64,000 nucleotides of DNA from Paenibacillus sp. FSL R5-0623 (GTDB lineage Bacteria > Bacillota > Bacilli > Paenibacillales > Paenibacillaceae), in NCBI RefSeq assembly GCF_037974265.1, contig NZ_CP150233.1, positions 248,001-312,000 on the forward strand, written 5' to 3'. The first letter of the stretch is position 1. Each line of letters opens with the position of its first letter. This document shows positions 18,194-27,504 of the stretch, one piece after another. The position numbers were made by a program, and so were the translations under genes. The notes below the pieces were generated by a model. That model was not told the origin of the DNA. It ran no database searches and saw only the letters and a list, made by a program, of their open reading frames with translations.

Positions 18194-18202
18194 TGCTATA
18201 AT
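18194..18202 (+). promoter_or_regulatory. extended -10 promoter of the YtxJ-like gene
   Basis: TGCTATAAT is an extended -10 element 67 bases before ATG 18270. Confidence 0.42.
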
Positions 18203-18269
18203 TTGATCAGAATATAAGGGTAGAAGTTATATAACCTTGATATATATATTTCAGGAAGGGAAGATCTGT

Positions 18270-18809
18270 ATGGATAAAAAAGTAAATCATCAAGCCGTAT
18301 GGCTGGCTATAGGTGTTGCCATGGGAGTGAGTATTGGTACAGCTACACAGCAGCTTGGACTCGGGATTGCTTTTGGCATGGCGCTTGGCATTGTGATTGG
18401 TTCGGTAGTTAGCAAACGTGCGGGGGCAGACTCGGAACATATGCTCAGCGAACATGTCCGTGAATTGCATAAACCAGATGACTGGGAAGACGTGCTTCAT
18501 CGCTCGCAGGATCATCCGGTGCTTATCCTGAAACACAGCACAACTTGTCCGACCAGTGCGAGAGCGTACAGAGAGTTTATGGCGTTTGTAGGCACCAATG
18601 CATCGGATCCCAAACAACCTATGGACTACCGCATCGTCAAAGTGATTGAAAATCGCTCGTTGTCCCGCTACATTGCGGAAGAGACAGAGGTTCATCATGA
18701 GTCACCACAGGTACTTCTGCTCGATCAGGGAAAAGTCGTCCATCATACCTCCCATGGAAAAATCACAAAAAAGAGATTATTGCAGTGGGCACAGAATCCA
18801 TTTGGATGA
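18270..18809 (+). CDS. YtxJ-like bacillithiol-system protein with N-terminal membrane anchor
   Basis: 179 residues. The C-terminal 110 residues match YtxJ, a thioredoxin-fold protein linked to bacillithiol redox (HSTTCPTSARAYREF holds the single conserved Cys). Free-standing YtxJ is about that size alone. Here it follows a hydrophobic Gly/Ala-rich segment (about residues 8-48) with repeated small-residue spacing such as GVAMGVSIGTA and GMALGIVIGS, predicted to form one or two membrane helices. AGGAAGGG lies 9 bases before ATG 18270. The likely result is a redox protein held at the membrane. Confidence 0.8.
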   Translation: MDKKVNHQAVWLAIGVAMGVSIGTATQQLGLGIAFGMALGIVIGSVVSKRAGADSEHMLSEHVRELHKPDDWEDVLHRSQDHPVLILKHSTTCPTSARAYREFMAFVGTNASDPKQPMDYRIVKVIENRSLSRYIAEETEVHHESPQVLLLDQGKVVHHTSHGKITKKRLLQWAQNPFG

Positions 18810-18879
18810 AGGCCATTGAAATTTTGGAAGGAGAACAGCGGGGGTGATTCCCTGTGTCGTTCAGTAAGGAGGGAGCAGC

Positions 18880-20077
18880 ATGTTCGTTGGTGAAAATTTG
18901 ACCAATTTGCGGATCATGCATGGGTATTCGAGAAAACAGCTCTCCGAACAATTAGGTGTGACATAACAAGCAGTCTGGCAATATGAAAATGCGTATACCT
19001 CTCCGAAGGTGCCAATTGTGAATGAGTTGAAACGCATTTTCAGTGTGAAAAGTAAGTATTTTTATACGAAAGATATGCTTACACAGCGTAATAACGCAGC
19101 CAACATTGATGTTATGAACATTGCCTATCGTTCGAAAGTGATGAATGTGATATCCAAGAGACAGACAGAAGCAAAGCATGTAGAATATCTGGACACGTTC
19201 ATTAATTATATTACCGCTCAGATCAGCCTTCCCACACTGAATATTATCCAATTGCGGGAAGAGGCAATTGAGTATATGAACCATACAGATGATGATCGTA
19301 CGACTCAGATCCATTATGTTGCCCATCTTGCGAGACAACGGCTGAATATGGAGCCATCCACGAATGAGAACCTGATGTTCCGGATCGAAAAAAGTGGTGT
19401 ATATGTTTTTGAAAAAGCGATTGGTGAAGAAATTGATGCGTAACAGCCTTTGGACACGAAATGATCGTCCGTTTATCATACTGGGCAACATCAAACGTTC
19501 TGCGGTTCGTAGGAATTTCGATGTTGCACATGAGCTTGGTCATTTGTTGCTTCATTATCGTCTTGAGTTTGTCAATCTGGATCGGAAAGAACACAAATTG
19601 ATCGAGAATGAAGCCAATCTGTTTGCGGGTGCCTTTTTATTACCTGAGGAAGAGTTCGCATTGGACATGAATGATATTACTCACAAGACGAATCCCGATC
19701 AGTACCTTGACTTGAAAAAGAAATGGAAGACTTCCCTACAAGTGTTGGGATACAGAGCAGCACATCTAGGAATGATGGAAGCTAAGGATCATCGTAATTT
19801 CTATGCGGCGATGCACCGAAGAGGATATCTGGAAAAGGAGCCTTTCGACAGGGAGATTCCACTTCAAAAGCCGATGCGAATTAAAACCATTATTGACCTG
19901 CTTTCCAATAAAGGTCTTGTGGATATCCGTTATATGATTGAGGAGGATTGGAAAGTGGAAACTTCCTTCTTTCATCATATGACAGGAATAAACACCGACT
20001 TTTTTAACAAGTACATGACGAACAAGCCACAAACTAGTATTCAAAATGTTAGGGAAATGCCTACACGTAGCTCTTGA
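18880..20077 (+). pseudogene. broken XRE-HTH/ImmA-type metallopeptidase gene
   Basis: Reading from ATG 18880 (AAGGAGGG upstream) gives an XRE helix-turn-helix (LRIMHGYSRKQLSEQLGVT) that hits TAA at 18964 and continues in the same frame as QAVWQYENAYTSP. The expected residue is Gln, so CAA became TAA. The frame then ends at 19441-19443 after GEEIDA, and the protein resumes one frame over as NSLWTRNDRPFIILGN with the zinc motif HELGH in NFDVAHELGHLLLHY. Intact relatives are about 390-400 residues: HTH plus COG2856 (ImmA/IrrE) peptidase, often phage or ICE repressor-cleaving proteins. The nonsense mutation plus the frameshift make it a probable pseudogene. No mobile-element partner is adjacent. 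Confidence 0.82.
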
Positions 20078-20135
20078 AATGACTGGTAGGTAATAAACTG
20101 GTACGTAATGGATTGCTCCGTATAAAAATGATCAT

Positions 20136-20180
20136 AGACCTGTTCTTTTCAGCCCCTAGCTGAGGAGAGCGGGTCTTTTT
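20136..20180 (+). terminator. terminator before the kdp locus
   Basis: AGACC/GGTCT with TCT/AGA internal pairs around a 19-base loop, followed by six T. It insulates the kdp genes from the broken gene upstream. Confidence 0.6.
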
Positions 20181-20183
20181 TAC

Positions 20184-20230
20184 GTTTTTTTTACACCTGT
20201 GGAGGTATTTCTTTACCCCTTTTTTACAGC
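20184..20230 (+). promoter_or_regulatory. candidate KdpE operator and kdp promoter region
   Basis: Two T-rich direct repeats, TTTTTTTTACACC (about 20185-20196) and CCTTTTTTACAGC (about 20219-20230), precede the kdp genes. The first resembles the T-run-ACACC core of the E. coli KdpE site. No convincing -10 box follows, which fits an activator-dependent promoter. I found no ydaO-type (c-di-AMP) riboswitch here. Confidence 0.4.
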
Positions 20231-20299
20231 GTTTCGTATTACGATTTTACATGTAGCAAGGTACAGAGAACGGTAGAAAGAGGGAGGTAGGAAGGGCGC

Positions 20300-20386
20300 A
20301 TGGTGAATGATGCCACGATGATTGGATTGGTTGTTCTGCTGTTTGCGGTGTTTTGGGGATTTGTGAAATTCTGCGAGAAGGCTTGA
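20300..20386 (+). CDS. 28-residue single-helix leader protein of the kdp operon
   Basis: ATG 20300, preceded by GGAGGTAGGAAGGGCGC, opens 28 codons that end in TGA at 20384. Residues 7-23 (MIGLVVLLFAVFWGFVK) form one membrane helix. It precedes kdpF by 21 bases. Comparable tiny proteins sit before kdpF in other Firmicutes and are often mislabelled as a potassium ABC ATPase. A second KdpF-like lipid- or complex-stabilising peptide is a reasonable guess. Confidence 0.68.
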   Translation: MVNDATMIGLVVLLFAVFWGFVKFCEKA

Positions 20387-20407
20387 GGGTAGAGAGGGGG
20401 AAGCCAG

Positions 20408-20485
20408 ATGATCGTCATCGGCATGATTGTGCTCGCACTGGTGATATATCTCGGTTATGTGCTGGTGAAGCCGGAGAAATTCTGA
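20408..20485 (+). CDS. kdpF: KdpF, small subunit of the Kdp potassium pump
   Basis: 25 residues with one membrane helix and the typical KdpF ending VLVKPEKF. AGAGGGGGAAG lies before ATG 20408. KdpF stabilises the KdpABC complex in the membrane. It is followed by kdpA after 58 bases. Confidence 0.88.
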   Translation: MIVIGMIVLALVIYLGYVLVKPEKF

Positions 20486-20543
20486 TGCTGACGATGTACG
20501 TAATGCGGAACAAGGGAACGTCGAATAGGGAGGAAATGCGGAT

Positions 20544-22223
20544 ATGGGTATCGGTGTAGTGCAAGTAGCGGTGACGCTACTGATCATCCTGCTGTTGGTG
20601 AAACCGGTGGGAAAATATGTAGTGAACGTGTTCGATGGACAGCGAACGGGGCTGGATCGGGTTTTTGGTGGGCCGGAGCGACTGCTCTATCGAGTGATGG
20701 GGGTACGGGAGAATGAATCCATGGGGTGGAAAAAGTACCTCACGGCCGTTCTCCTCTCCAACGTTGTAATGTTGGTATTGATGTTTCTGGTGCTGCGACT
20801 GCAAAAGTATTTGCCACTTAACCCGGATAGAATCGGCAATATGCCAGCGGCGCAGGCATTTAATACAGCCGTTTCGTTCATGACCAACACGAACTGGCAG
20901 TCGTATACGGGCGAGAATGCCTTGTCGTATCTGTCACAGATGCTGGCCGTGACGTTCCCGATGTTTACGTCCGCAGCGACGGGATTTGCAGTAGCCATTG
21001 CATTCATTCGCGGACTGGTAGGCCGCCGGGATGAATTGGGGAACTTTTATGTCGACCTTGTACGGTCGATTACGAGAATTTTTTTACCACTGAGTTTCAT
21101 CGTGGCCTTGTTCCTCGTGTTCCAGGGGGTGCCTCAGACACTCGCGGGAGCAGTGAATGCAACCACGTTGGAAGGCGCGCAGCAGACGATCTCACGTGGA
21201 CTGGTCGCTTCACTGGAGTCGATCAAACACATTGGCACCAACGGCGGTGGCTGGTTTGGAACCAATGCTGCACATCCCTTCGAGAATCCAACGGCCCTGA
21301 GCAACTTGGTGCATATCGTCTGTATGATGTTGCTGCCAACAGCACTGGTATACGCCTTTGGCTTGATGGTCGATAACCGGAAGCAGGGTTGGGCATTGTT
21401 CGCGGCGATGAGTTTTCTTTTCCTTGTGATGTTGACCACCGTATTTGTCTCCGAATATCGAGGTGTACCCGCACTGGATGCAGTAGGTCTTCAAGGCAAT
21501 ATGGAGGGGAAAGAGGTCAGGTTCGGCATACCGGAGTCGGCTTTATTTACAGCGGTCACGACGGCGGCTACAACAGGATCGGTCAATAATATGCACGAGT
21601 CGCTTACCCCGCTTGGGGGTCTGGTCTCACTGGCCCAAATGATGCTCAATAACGTGTTTGGCGGTAAAGGGGTAGGGCTGATCAACGGACTGTTGTATGT
21701 GATTCTGGCTGTGTTTATCTGTGGATTAATGGTGGGACGAACACCAGAGTTTCTGGGCAAAAAAATCGAGGGCAAAGAGGTAAAGCTCGCATCCATTGCG
21801 TTGCTCATTCATCCTTTGATTATTCTTGCGCCAACGGCACTCGCGCTTATGCGGCCTGAAGCCATTGCGTCCATCTCGAACGGGGGCATGCATGGTCTGA
21901 CGGAGGTTCTCTATGCTTTTGCCTCAGGTGCGGCCAATAATGGATCGGCTTTTGCCGGACTAAATGCCAATACAGACTTTTACAACATTGCGATTGGTAT
22001 CGTTATGCTGCTGGGAAGGTACGTTTCAATGATCGCCATGCTGGCCATAGCGGGTTCACTCGCTACGAAACGGGTTGTACCGGTAACCACGGGAACATTG
22101 CGGACACACACACCTCTCTTTGCGGGCGTCTTGGTCATGATGATCGTTGTTGTCGGCGCACTTACGTTCTTCCCGTCGCTTGCTCTTGGACCGATTGCAG
22201 AGCATCTGGCGATGATTCAATGA
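20544..22223 (+). CDS. kdpA: KdpA, potassium-selective channel subunit
   Basis: 559 residues, the usual length. KdpA is the membrane subunit that binds and conducts K+ in the high-affinity KdpFABC P-type pump. It is related to Trk/Ktr channels, with four selectivity-filter-like repeats; filter-like segments include SFMTNTNWQSY, GTNGGGWFGTNAAHPFENP and GAANNGSAF. GGAGG precedes ATG 20544. It is part of the kdpFABC operon. Confidence 0.96.
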   Translation: MGIGVVQVAVTLLIILLLVKPVGKYVVNVFDGQRTGLDRVFGGPERLLYRVMGVRENESMGWKKYLTAVLLSNVVMLVLMFLVLRLQKYLPLNPDRIGNMPAAQAFNTAVSFMTNTNWQSYTGENALSYLSQMLAVTFPMFTSAATGFAVAIAFIRGLVGRRDELGNFYVDLVRSITRIFLPLSFIVALFLVFQGVPQTLAGAVNATTLEGAQQTISRGLVASLESIKHIGTNGGGWFGTNAAHPFENPTALSNLVHIVCMMLLPTALVYAFGLMVDNRKQGWALFAAMSFLFLVMLTTVFVSEYRGVPALDAVGLQGNMEGKEVRFGIPESALFTAVTTAATTGSVNNMHESLTPLGGLVSLAQMMLNNVFGGKGVGLINGLLYVILAVFICGLMVGRTPEFLGKKIEGKEVKLASIALLIHPLIILAPTALALMRPEAIASISNGGMHGLTEVLYAFASGAANNGSAFAGLNANTDFYNIAIGIVMLLGRYVSMIAMLAIAGSLATKRVVPVTTGTLRTHTPLFAGVLVMMIVVVGALTFFPSLALGPIAEHLAMIQ

Positions 22224-22291
22224 GGTATATGACAGGGGTGCTACAAAGGGAATTGGTGTAAGGACGTAACGTATGGAGGTGGCAGTGCACG

Positions 22292-24433
22292 ATGAATGCA
22301 GTCGAACGAAAGAAGGAGCAGACGATGCAACACATGGATACAGAAATGTTAAGAACGAAGGTCAACGAGCCGGACAACAATCGCGGTAATATTCAACGTG
22401 ATCCCGGATCGAAACGGTCGTTAAGCAAGGATATGATACTTCAGGCTTCACTGGATGCGTTCAAGAAGCTAAATCCGGTGGTCATGATCAAAAATCCGGT
22501 CATGTTTATTGTCGAGGTAGGTACATTCATTACGCTCTTATTATGCATCAATCCCGATCTTTTCACCGCATCCGAGGCTGGGCGCGGGTACAACATCGCC
22601 GTGTTTTTCATTCTGCTATTCACGCTGCTGTTCGCTAACTTCGCGGAGGCACTTGCAGAAGGCAGAGGTAAAGCGCAGGCGGATACGTTACGGAAGACGA
22701 AGTCGGACACCCTGGCCAATCTGGTGCAGAAGGATGGAACAATCCGGCAAGTGTCTTCGACCCAGTTGAAAAAGGGTGATATAGTCCGCGTGGAAGTCGG
22801 TGAACTGATCCCAACGGACGGTGAAATTACAGAAGGCTTGGCCTCCATTGATGAATCGGCCATTACGGGAGAATCCGCTCCAGTTATCAAGGAGGCAGGA
22901 GGCGATTTCTCCTCCGTTACCGGAGGTACACGCGTCGTGTCCGATTACATCATCATGCGTGTTCAGACCGATCCGGGTGAGTCATTCCTTGACCGGATGA
23001 TCTCTCTGGTTGAGGGTGCTCAGCGCCAGAAAACACCCAATGAAATTGCGTTGACAACCCTGCTCGCCGTATTAACCCTGATCTTTCTGATCGTCATCCT
23101 GACAATGGTTCCAATGGCGAATTACCTGGGTATTCGACTGGATCTGGCGACTCTGATTGCACTGCTCGTCTGCTTGATTCCAACCACAATTGGTGGGTTA
23201 CTGTCTGCCATTGGTATTGCCGGGATGGACCGTGTTACGCAGTTCAATGTGCTCGCCATGTCAGGTAAAGCGGTGGAAGCGGCTGGGGATATCGATACGT
23301 TGATTTTGGACAAAACAGGAACGATCACATACGGAAACCGCATGGCATCTGAGTTTATTCCCGTTCAGGGCATCACTACTTCAGAGATGACGCAAGGTGC
23401 TTTACAGGCTTCTGTGCGGGATGAGACCCCGGAAGGACGTTCTGTTGTGGAATTAGCAGGCAAACAAGGTCAGAGCTGGTCTGAGACGGAGTATGCAAAT
23501 GCGGAAAATGTGGAATTCACAGCAGAGACTCGGATGTCCGGTCTCAATCTGAGTAGCGGTATGAAAATCCGCAAAGGTGCGGTGGATGCGATCAAACGTT
23601 ATATTGCTTCCGAAGGAGGTCGCATACCCGATGATCTGGATGAGATTGCAAATCGTATTGCGAAGGCTGGAGGCACGCCGCTTGCTGTGGCCATCGATGA
23701 GCGAATCTACGGTGTGATCTATCTGAAAGACACTGTGAAGCCAGGACTGAAAGAGAAGTTCGCTGAGATGCGTGCCATGGGCATTAAGACCATTATGTGT
23801 ACAGGCGACAATCCGCTGACCGCAGCGACCATAGCGCTGGAAGCGGGCGTGGATGATTTTATTGCCGAAGCGAAGCCCGAGGACAAGATTGCGGCGATCA
23901 AAAAAGAGCAGCAGGAGGGCAAACTCGTCGCCATGACAGGCGATGGTACGAACGATGCTCCTGCTCTGGCGCAGGCCGATGTGGGCCTGGCGATGAATTC
24001 GGGCACCATGGCGGCCAAGGAAGCGGCCAACATGATTGACCTGGATTCCGACCCGACCAAGCTATTGTCGGTCGTCTCCATTGGCAAGCAGCTGCTGATT
24101 ACACGCGGCGCACTCACAACCTTTTCGATATCCAATGATATCGCGAAATATTTTGCCATCATTCCAGCCATGTTTATTCTCGCCATGCCGCAGCTTCAGG
24201 CGCTGAATATTATGAATCTGGCTTCGCCGCAGTCTGCGATCCTGTCGGCGCTGATCTTCAACGCCATTATTATTCCGCTGCTTATTCCCATAGCGATGAA
24301 AGGGGTTAAGTATCGGGCGATGTCAGCCGAAAGGCTGCTTGGCCGCAATGTATTCATCTATGGCGTAGGTGGTGTGATTGTACCTTTTATCGGCATTAAG
24401 CTGATTGACATGGTTCTGTCGGGGATTCTTTAA
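22292..24433 (+). CDS. kdpB: KdpB, P-type ATPase subunit
   Basis: 713 residues. KdpB hydrolyses ATP to drive K+ uptake. The phosphorylated Asp is residue 340 in [12 protein letters not shown], and the hinge [11 protein letters not shown] and actuator motif (ITGESAP) are intact. Membrane segments flank these domains. ATG 22292 has GGAGGTGG 9 bases upstream. The N-terminal 40 residues are a short charged extension common in Firmicutes. Confidence 0.97.
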   Translation: MNAVERKKEQTMQHMDTEMLRTKVNEPDNNRGNIQRDPGSKRSLSKDMILQASLDAFKKLNPVVMIKNPVMFIVEVGTFITLLLCINPDLFTASEAGRGYNIAVFFILLFTLLFANFAEALAEGRGKAQADTLRKTKSDTLANLVQKDGTIRQVSSTQLKKGDIVRVEVGELIPTDGEITEGLASIDESAITGESAPVIKEAGGDFSSVTGGTRVVSDYIIMRVQTDPGESFLDRMISLVEGAQRQKTPNEIALTTLLAVLTLIFLIVILTMVPMANYLGIRLDLATLIALLVCLIPTTIGGLLSAIGIAGMDRVTQFNVLAMSGKAVEAAGDIDTLILDKTGTITYGNRMASEFIPVQGITTSEMTQGALQASVRDETPEGRSVVELAGKQGQSWSETEYANAENVEFTAETRMSGLNLSSGMKIRKGAVDAIKRYIASEGGRIPDDLDEIANRIAKAGGTPLAVAIDERIYGVIYLKDTVKPGLKEKFAEMRAMGIKTIMCTGDNPLTAATIALEAGVDDFIAEAKPEDKIAAIKKEQQEGKLVAMTGDGTNDAPALAQADVGLAMNSGTMAAKEAANMIDLDSDPTKLLSVVSIGKQLLITRGALTTFSISNDIAKYFAIIPAMFILAMPQLQALNIMNLASPQSAILSALIFNAIIIPLLIPIAMKGVKYRAMSAERLLGRNVFIYGVGGVIVPFIGIKLIDMVLSGIL

Positions 24434-24493
24434 CGAGGTAACAACGTTATCAAAATTGTCCTTTTATCCTAATGAATTCAGGAAGTGATCTGT

Positions 24494-25054
24494 ATGAACA
24501 TGTTCTTGCCCGCCGTACGGTTATCCGTTGTGCTTATGTTGATATGCGGCTTAATCTACCCGCTTGTAACAACTGGTGTAGCCCAACTTCTCTTTCCTGC
24601 GCAGGCGAACGGCAGTCTGATTACGCAAGATGAGAAAATCATCGGCTCGTCCCTGCTGGCGCAGGAAATCCAATCGCCGGGGCTGTTCCAGCCCCGGGCA
24701 TCAAATGCCGGTTATGACCCAACGGCTTCAGCCGGTTCAAATCGCGCCGTAGCTTCGGAGGAGTATATCAGCGAGATGAAGGAAAAGATCGCTCAGCTCC
24801 AGCAGGAAAACCCGGGATTAAAGCAGATCCCTGCTGATCTCGTGACGGGTTCAGGCTCTGGACTTGATCCGGATCTCTCTCCCGAAGCCGCTGAGGCACA
24901 GATTCCACGCATTAGCAAAGCTACCGGGCTTAGTGAACAGCAGCTTGTGCAACTTGTAAATGAGCATACGGAAGGTCGTCAGATGGGTATATTCGGGGAA
25001 CCGCGTGTGAATGTAACGGCTCTGAATCTGGCGCTGACAGCAGAAATAAACTAA
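24494..25054 (+). CDS. kdpC: KdpC, assembly subunit of the Kdp pump
   Basis: 186 residues: one N-terminal membrane helix, then an extracytoplasmic domain with the family segment FQPRASNAGYDPTASAGSN. KdpC joins KdpA and KdpB and raises ATP affinity. ATG 24494 is chosen because AGGAAGTG lies 6 bases before it; the in-frame GTG 24485 is within that site. Confidence 0.95.
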   Translation: MNMFLPAVRLSVVLMLICGLIYPLVTTGVAQLLFPAQANGSLITQDEKIIGSSLLAQEIQSPGLFQPRASNAGYDPTASAGSNRAVASEEYISEMKEKIAQLQQENPGLKQIPADLVTGSGSGLDPDLSPEAAEAQIPRISKATGLSEQQLVQLVNEHTEGRQMGIFGEPRVNVTALNLALTAEIN

Positions 25055-25068
25055 CGAACGAACATATT

Positions 25069-25112
25069 AGCCTGCTCACGATATATCGGGAGGGGCTTTC
25101 TCCATTTTTTTC
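25069..25112 (+). terminator. possible terminator or attenuator between kdpC and the sensor genes
   Basis: AGCC..CTC pairs with GAG.GGCT around a loop holding the palindrome CGATATATCG, and a pyrimidine-rich tail with seven T follows. Partial termination would lower sensor-gene expression relative to the pump. Confidence 0.45.
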
Positions 25113-25157
25113 TTCATATTTTAAAACACGCTCTAATAAGAAAGGGGGAGAGGACAG

Positions 25158-27497
25158 ATGGAAGACAGCTTCAAGCGCAAGTCACCAGAAGAGATGTTGA
25201 AGATGATTACGAAGCTGCAGCAGGGTACGCTCAAAATCTACATCGGCCCAGTCAGCGGATCGGGCAAAACGTATCACATGTTACGAGAAGGGAATACGAT
25301 GCGCGAGCAGGGCATTGATGTGGTCATCTGCGCCGTCTCCACAATGCGCAGACCGGAAACGGTGGAACAGCTTGGCGCACTCGAACGGATTCCAAGCATT
25401 CACTGGTTGCGCCAGAGTGATGATGCAGAGATGAAGGACCTCAACCTGGATGCACTAGTGGCGCGTAATCCGGAGGTTGTGCTGGTGGATGGTTTGGCAC
25501 ATCGCAACAGAGAAGGCGCTCGATATGCTACCCGGCTGGAGGACATTCAGTTTTTGCTCCGTAACAACATCAGTGTCATGACAACGGTGAATGTGTATGA
25601 GCTGGAAGGGTATACGGAGCTGGCGCGGCAGCTCACTGGTATCGCAGTAGAACATACCGTTCCTGCGGATACACTGGAGCTTGCGGATGAAGTGAAGTTG
25701 ATTGACGTCACGCCGGAAACCATACTGAGCCGTCTGGCAGAAGGTCATCTGAAGGGGCATGAGGGAGAAGCTGTTTTTCGTCAAGGCAATCTGGGCATTC
25801 TGCGCGAACTGGCCCTGAGATTGGTTGCGGAGGGAGTTAATGAATCCCTGCGTGAGCATCGAGAGGAGATGGGAATTACCGTCACAACAGGCATCATGGA
25901 ACGGATTTTGGTGTCTACACAATATCACTGGAATGGCTCCATCTATATCCGGCGTGGACAACAGATTGCCAAACGGCTGAATGGTGATTTGTGCGCTGTG
26001 GTTTTTCGGAATATGAAGCAGCCATTAACCAAGGAGGCAACCGTATTTCGGCGCAATATGATCAAGTTGGTAGAGAAGTTTGGCGGCCATATGGAGGAGC
26101 TGTCTATATTACGCCGTCGCAACATCCCGTCTACGCTGGCACGTTACGCAATGGAACACCAGATTACCCGCATTGTGATGGGACACTCCCGGCGTACGCG
26201 CTGGCAGGAACTGTGGCAAGGGTCCGTTGTTAACTCGCTGCTGCGCAGATTACGTGGTGTCGACCTGTTTCTGGTTGCTGATCGAGCGGCCAGGGAGGGT
26301 GAACGTGTGGTTCCGGCTAAAGTTAACGATGTGGAGTCGCTGACATACCGCAGACTAAGCGAGCAGGAAATGAAGGAACAGATTGGTCAGATTCAGCGCG
26401 GCACATTTAAAATATATATCGGAGCTGCACCAGGTGTAGGCAAAACCTACATGATGCTTCGGGAAGGCAATGATTTGCTCCGCAAGGGCATCGATGTGCA
26501 GATCGGCTTGCTGGAGACACATGGGCGGGCGGAAACCGTGGAGCAGATGGGCCACCTATCTGTGATCCCTCGCGCGCAACGCGTTTATCAGGAGGCTCGT
26601 CTGGAAGAGTTGGACACGGAGGGCATTCTGCGTCTTTGTCCGGAAGTGGTGCTTGTGGATGAACTGGCGCATACAAATGTGCCCGGAAGTGTCCGGCAAA
26701 AGCGTTATGAAGATGTCCTGCTCCTGCTAAATGCAGGCATTTCGGTGATTACCACAATGAATGTACAACATCTCGAAAGTCTGAATGATGCCGTTGAACA
26801 TATTACCGGTGTTCGTGTCCGCGAGACCGTACCCGATCGGATCATTCAGATGGCAGATGAGGTGCAGTTGATTGATGTGGCGCCCCAGGCCTTGCGGCAA
26901 CGCATGAGGGAGGGTAAAATCTATGCAACTGCCAAGGTCGAGCAAGCCCTTGCGAATTTCTTTAAAATCGGTAATCTGATTGCCTTGCGAGAACTTGCCC
27001 TTCGTGAACTGGCGGACGATGTGGATGAACGGCTTGAAACACAGCAGGCCAAAATCGCACTTCGAGGACCTTGGCGCAGACAGGAAGCAGTCTTCGTATG
27101 TGTAAGCAGTGATCGTCATGCCGAGCGGCTGATCCGACGTGGATTCCGTATGGCTTTTCGTCTAAAAGCCATCTGGCATGTACATCATATCCACATCGGT
27201 GAGTCCATGAGTGACGAAGTGAAGTGCCATCTGGAGGCGTTGGAGCAGCTGACGATTCGGCTTGGTGGTCAATTTCATATTCATCATAGTCCAAGGCTGC
27301 GCGATGTACCTGAGATTTTGGCAAGAAAGGCATCGGAGGCGAGAGCAACCCAGTTGGTGGTAGGACAGGCAAGACGGGTGTGGTGGCTGAATGGCTACCG
27401 GGGCTCAGGTTCGGTGGTCAACCGACTGGTACACTTGTCGCGGCATCTGGATGTACTGATCGTTGCAGATTACGATTATGAACTGAGCGGGATGTGA
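25158..27497 (+). CDS. kdpD: stand-alone KdpD sensor protein with the KdpD-USP module duplicated in tandem
   Basis: 779 residues, soluble, no kinase domain. It consists of two copies of the cytoplasmic half of KdpD: KdpD ATP-binding domain (about 22-235) plus USP-like domain (about 245-375), then again (about 400-620 and 640-775). Both Walker A motifs are present: GPVSGSGKT (residues 30-38) and GAAPGVGKT (422-430). The Walker B region is canonical only in copy 2 (VVLVDELAHTN, D501-E502); copy 1 reads VVLVDGLAHRN with Gly112 in place of Glu. Canonical KdpD is one protein of about 900 residues with one module fused to the kinase. Here the kinase starts 7 bases later, so the two proteins probably act together. 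Confidence 0.88.
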   Translation: MEDSFKRKSPEEMLKMITKLQQGTLKIYIGPVSGSGKTYHMLREGNTMREQGIDVVICAVSTMRRPETVEQLGALERIPSIHWLRQSDDAEMKDLNLDALVARNPEVVLVDGLAHRNREGARYATRLEDIQFLLRNNISVMTTVNVYELEGYTELARQLTGIAVEHTVPADTLELADEVKLIDVTPETILSRLAEGHLKGHEGEAVFRQGNLGILRELALRLVAEGVNESLREHREEMGITVTTGIMERILVSTQYHWNGSIYIRRGQQIAKRLNGDLCAVVFRNMKQPLTKEATVFRRNMIKLVEKFGGHMEELSILRRRNIPSTLARYAMEHQITRIVMGHSRRTRWQELWQGSVVNSLLRRLRGVDLFLVADRAAREGERVVPAKVNDVESLTYRRLSEQEMKEQIGQIQRGTFKIYIGAAPGVGKTYMMLREGNDLLRKGIDVQIGLLETHGRAETVEQMGHLSVIPRAQRVYQEARLEELDTEGILRLCPEVVLVDELAHTNVPGSVRQKRYEDVLLLLNAGISVITTMNVQHLESLNDAVEHITGVRVRETVPDRIIQMADEVQLIDVAPQALRQRMREGKIYATAKVEQALANFFKIGNLIALRELALRELADDVDERLETQQAKIALRGPWRRQEAVFVCVSSDRHAERLIRRGFRMAFRLKAIWHVHHIHIGESMSDEVKCHLEALEQLTIRLGGQFHIHHSPRLRDVPEILARKASEARATQLVVGQARRVWWLNGYRGSGSVVNRLVHLSRHLDVLIVADYDYELSGM

Positions 27498-27504
27498 ATG
27501 GATA

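Noticed and set aside
18961..18969. Programmed stop readthrough in the XRE/ImmA gene
   Set aside because: A second lesion (frameshift near 19440) exists and no readthrough signal is seen; decay is simpler.
20078..20299. Possible ydaO-type c-di-AMP riboswitch upstream of kdp
   Set aside because: The conserved core of that class could not be found; only a terminator and T-rich repeats are visible.
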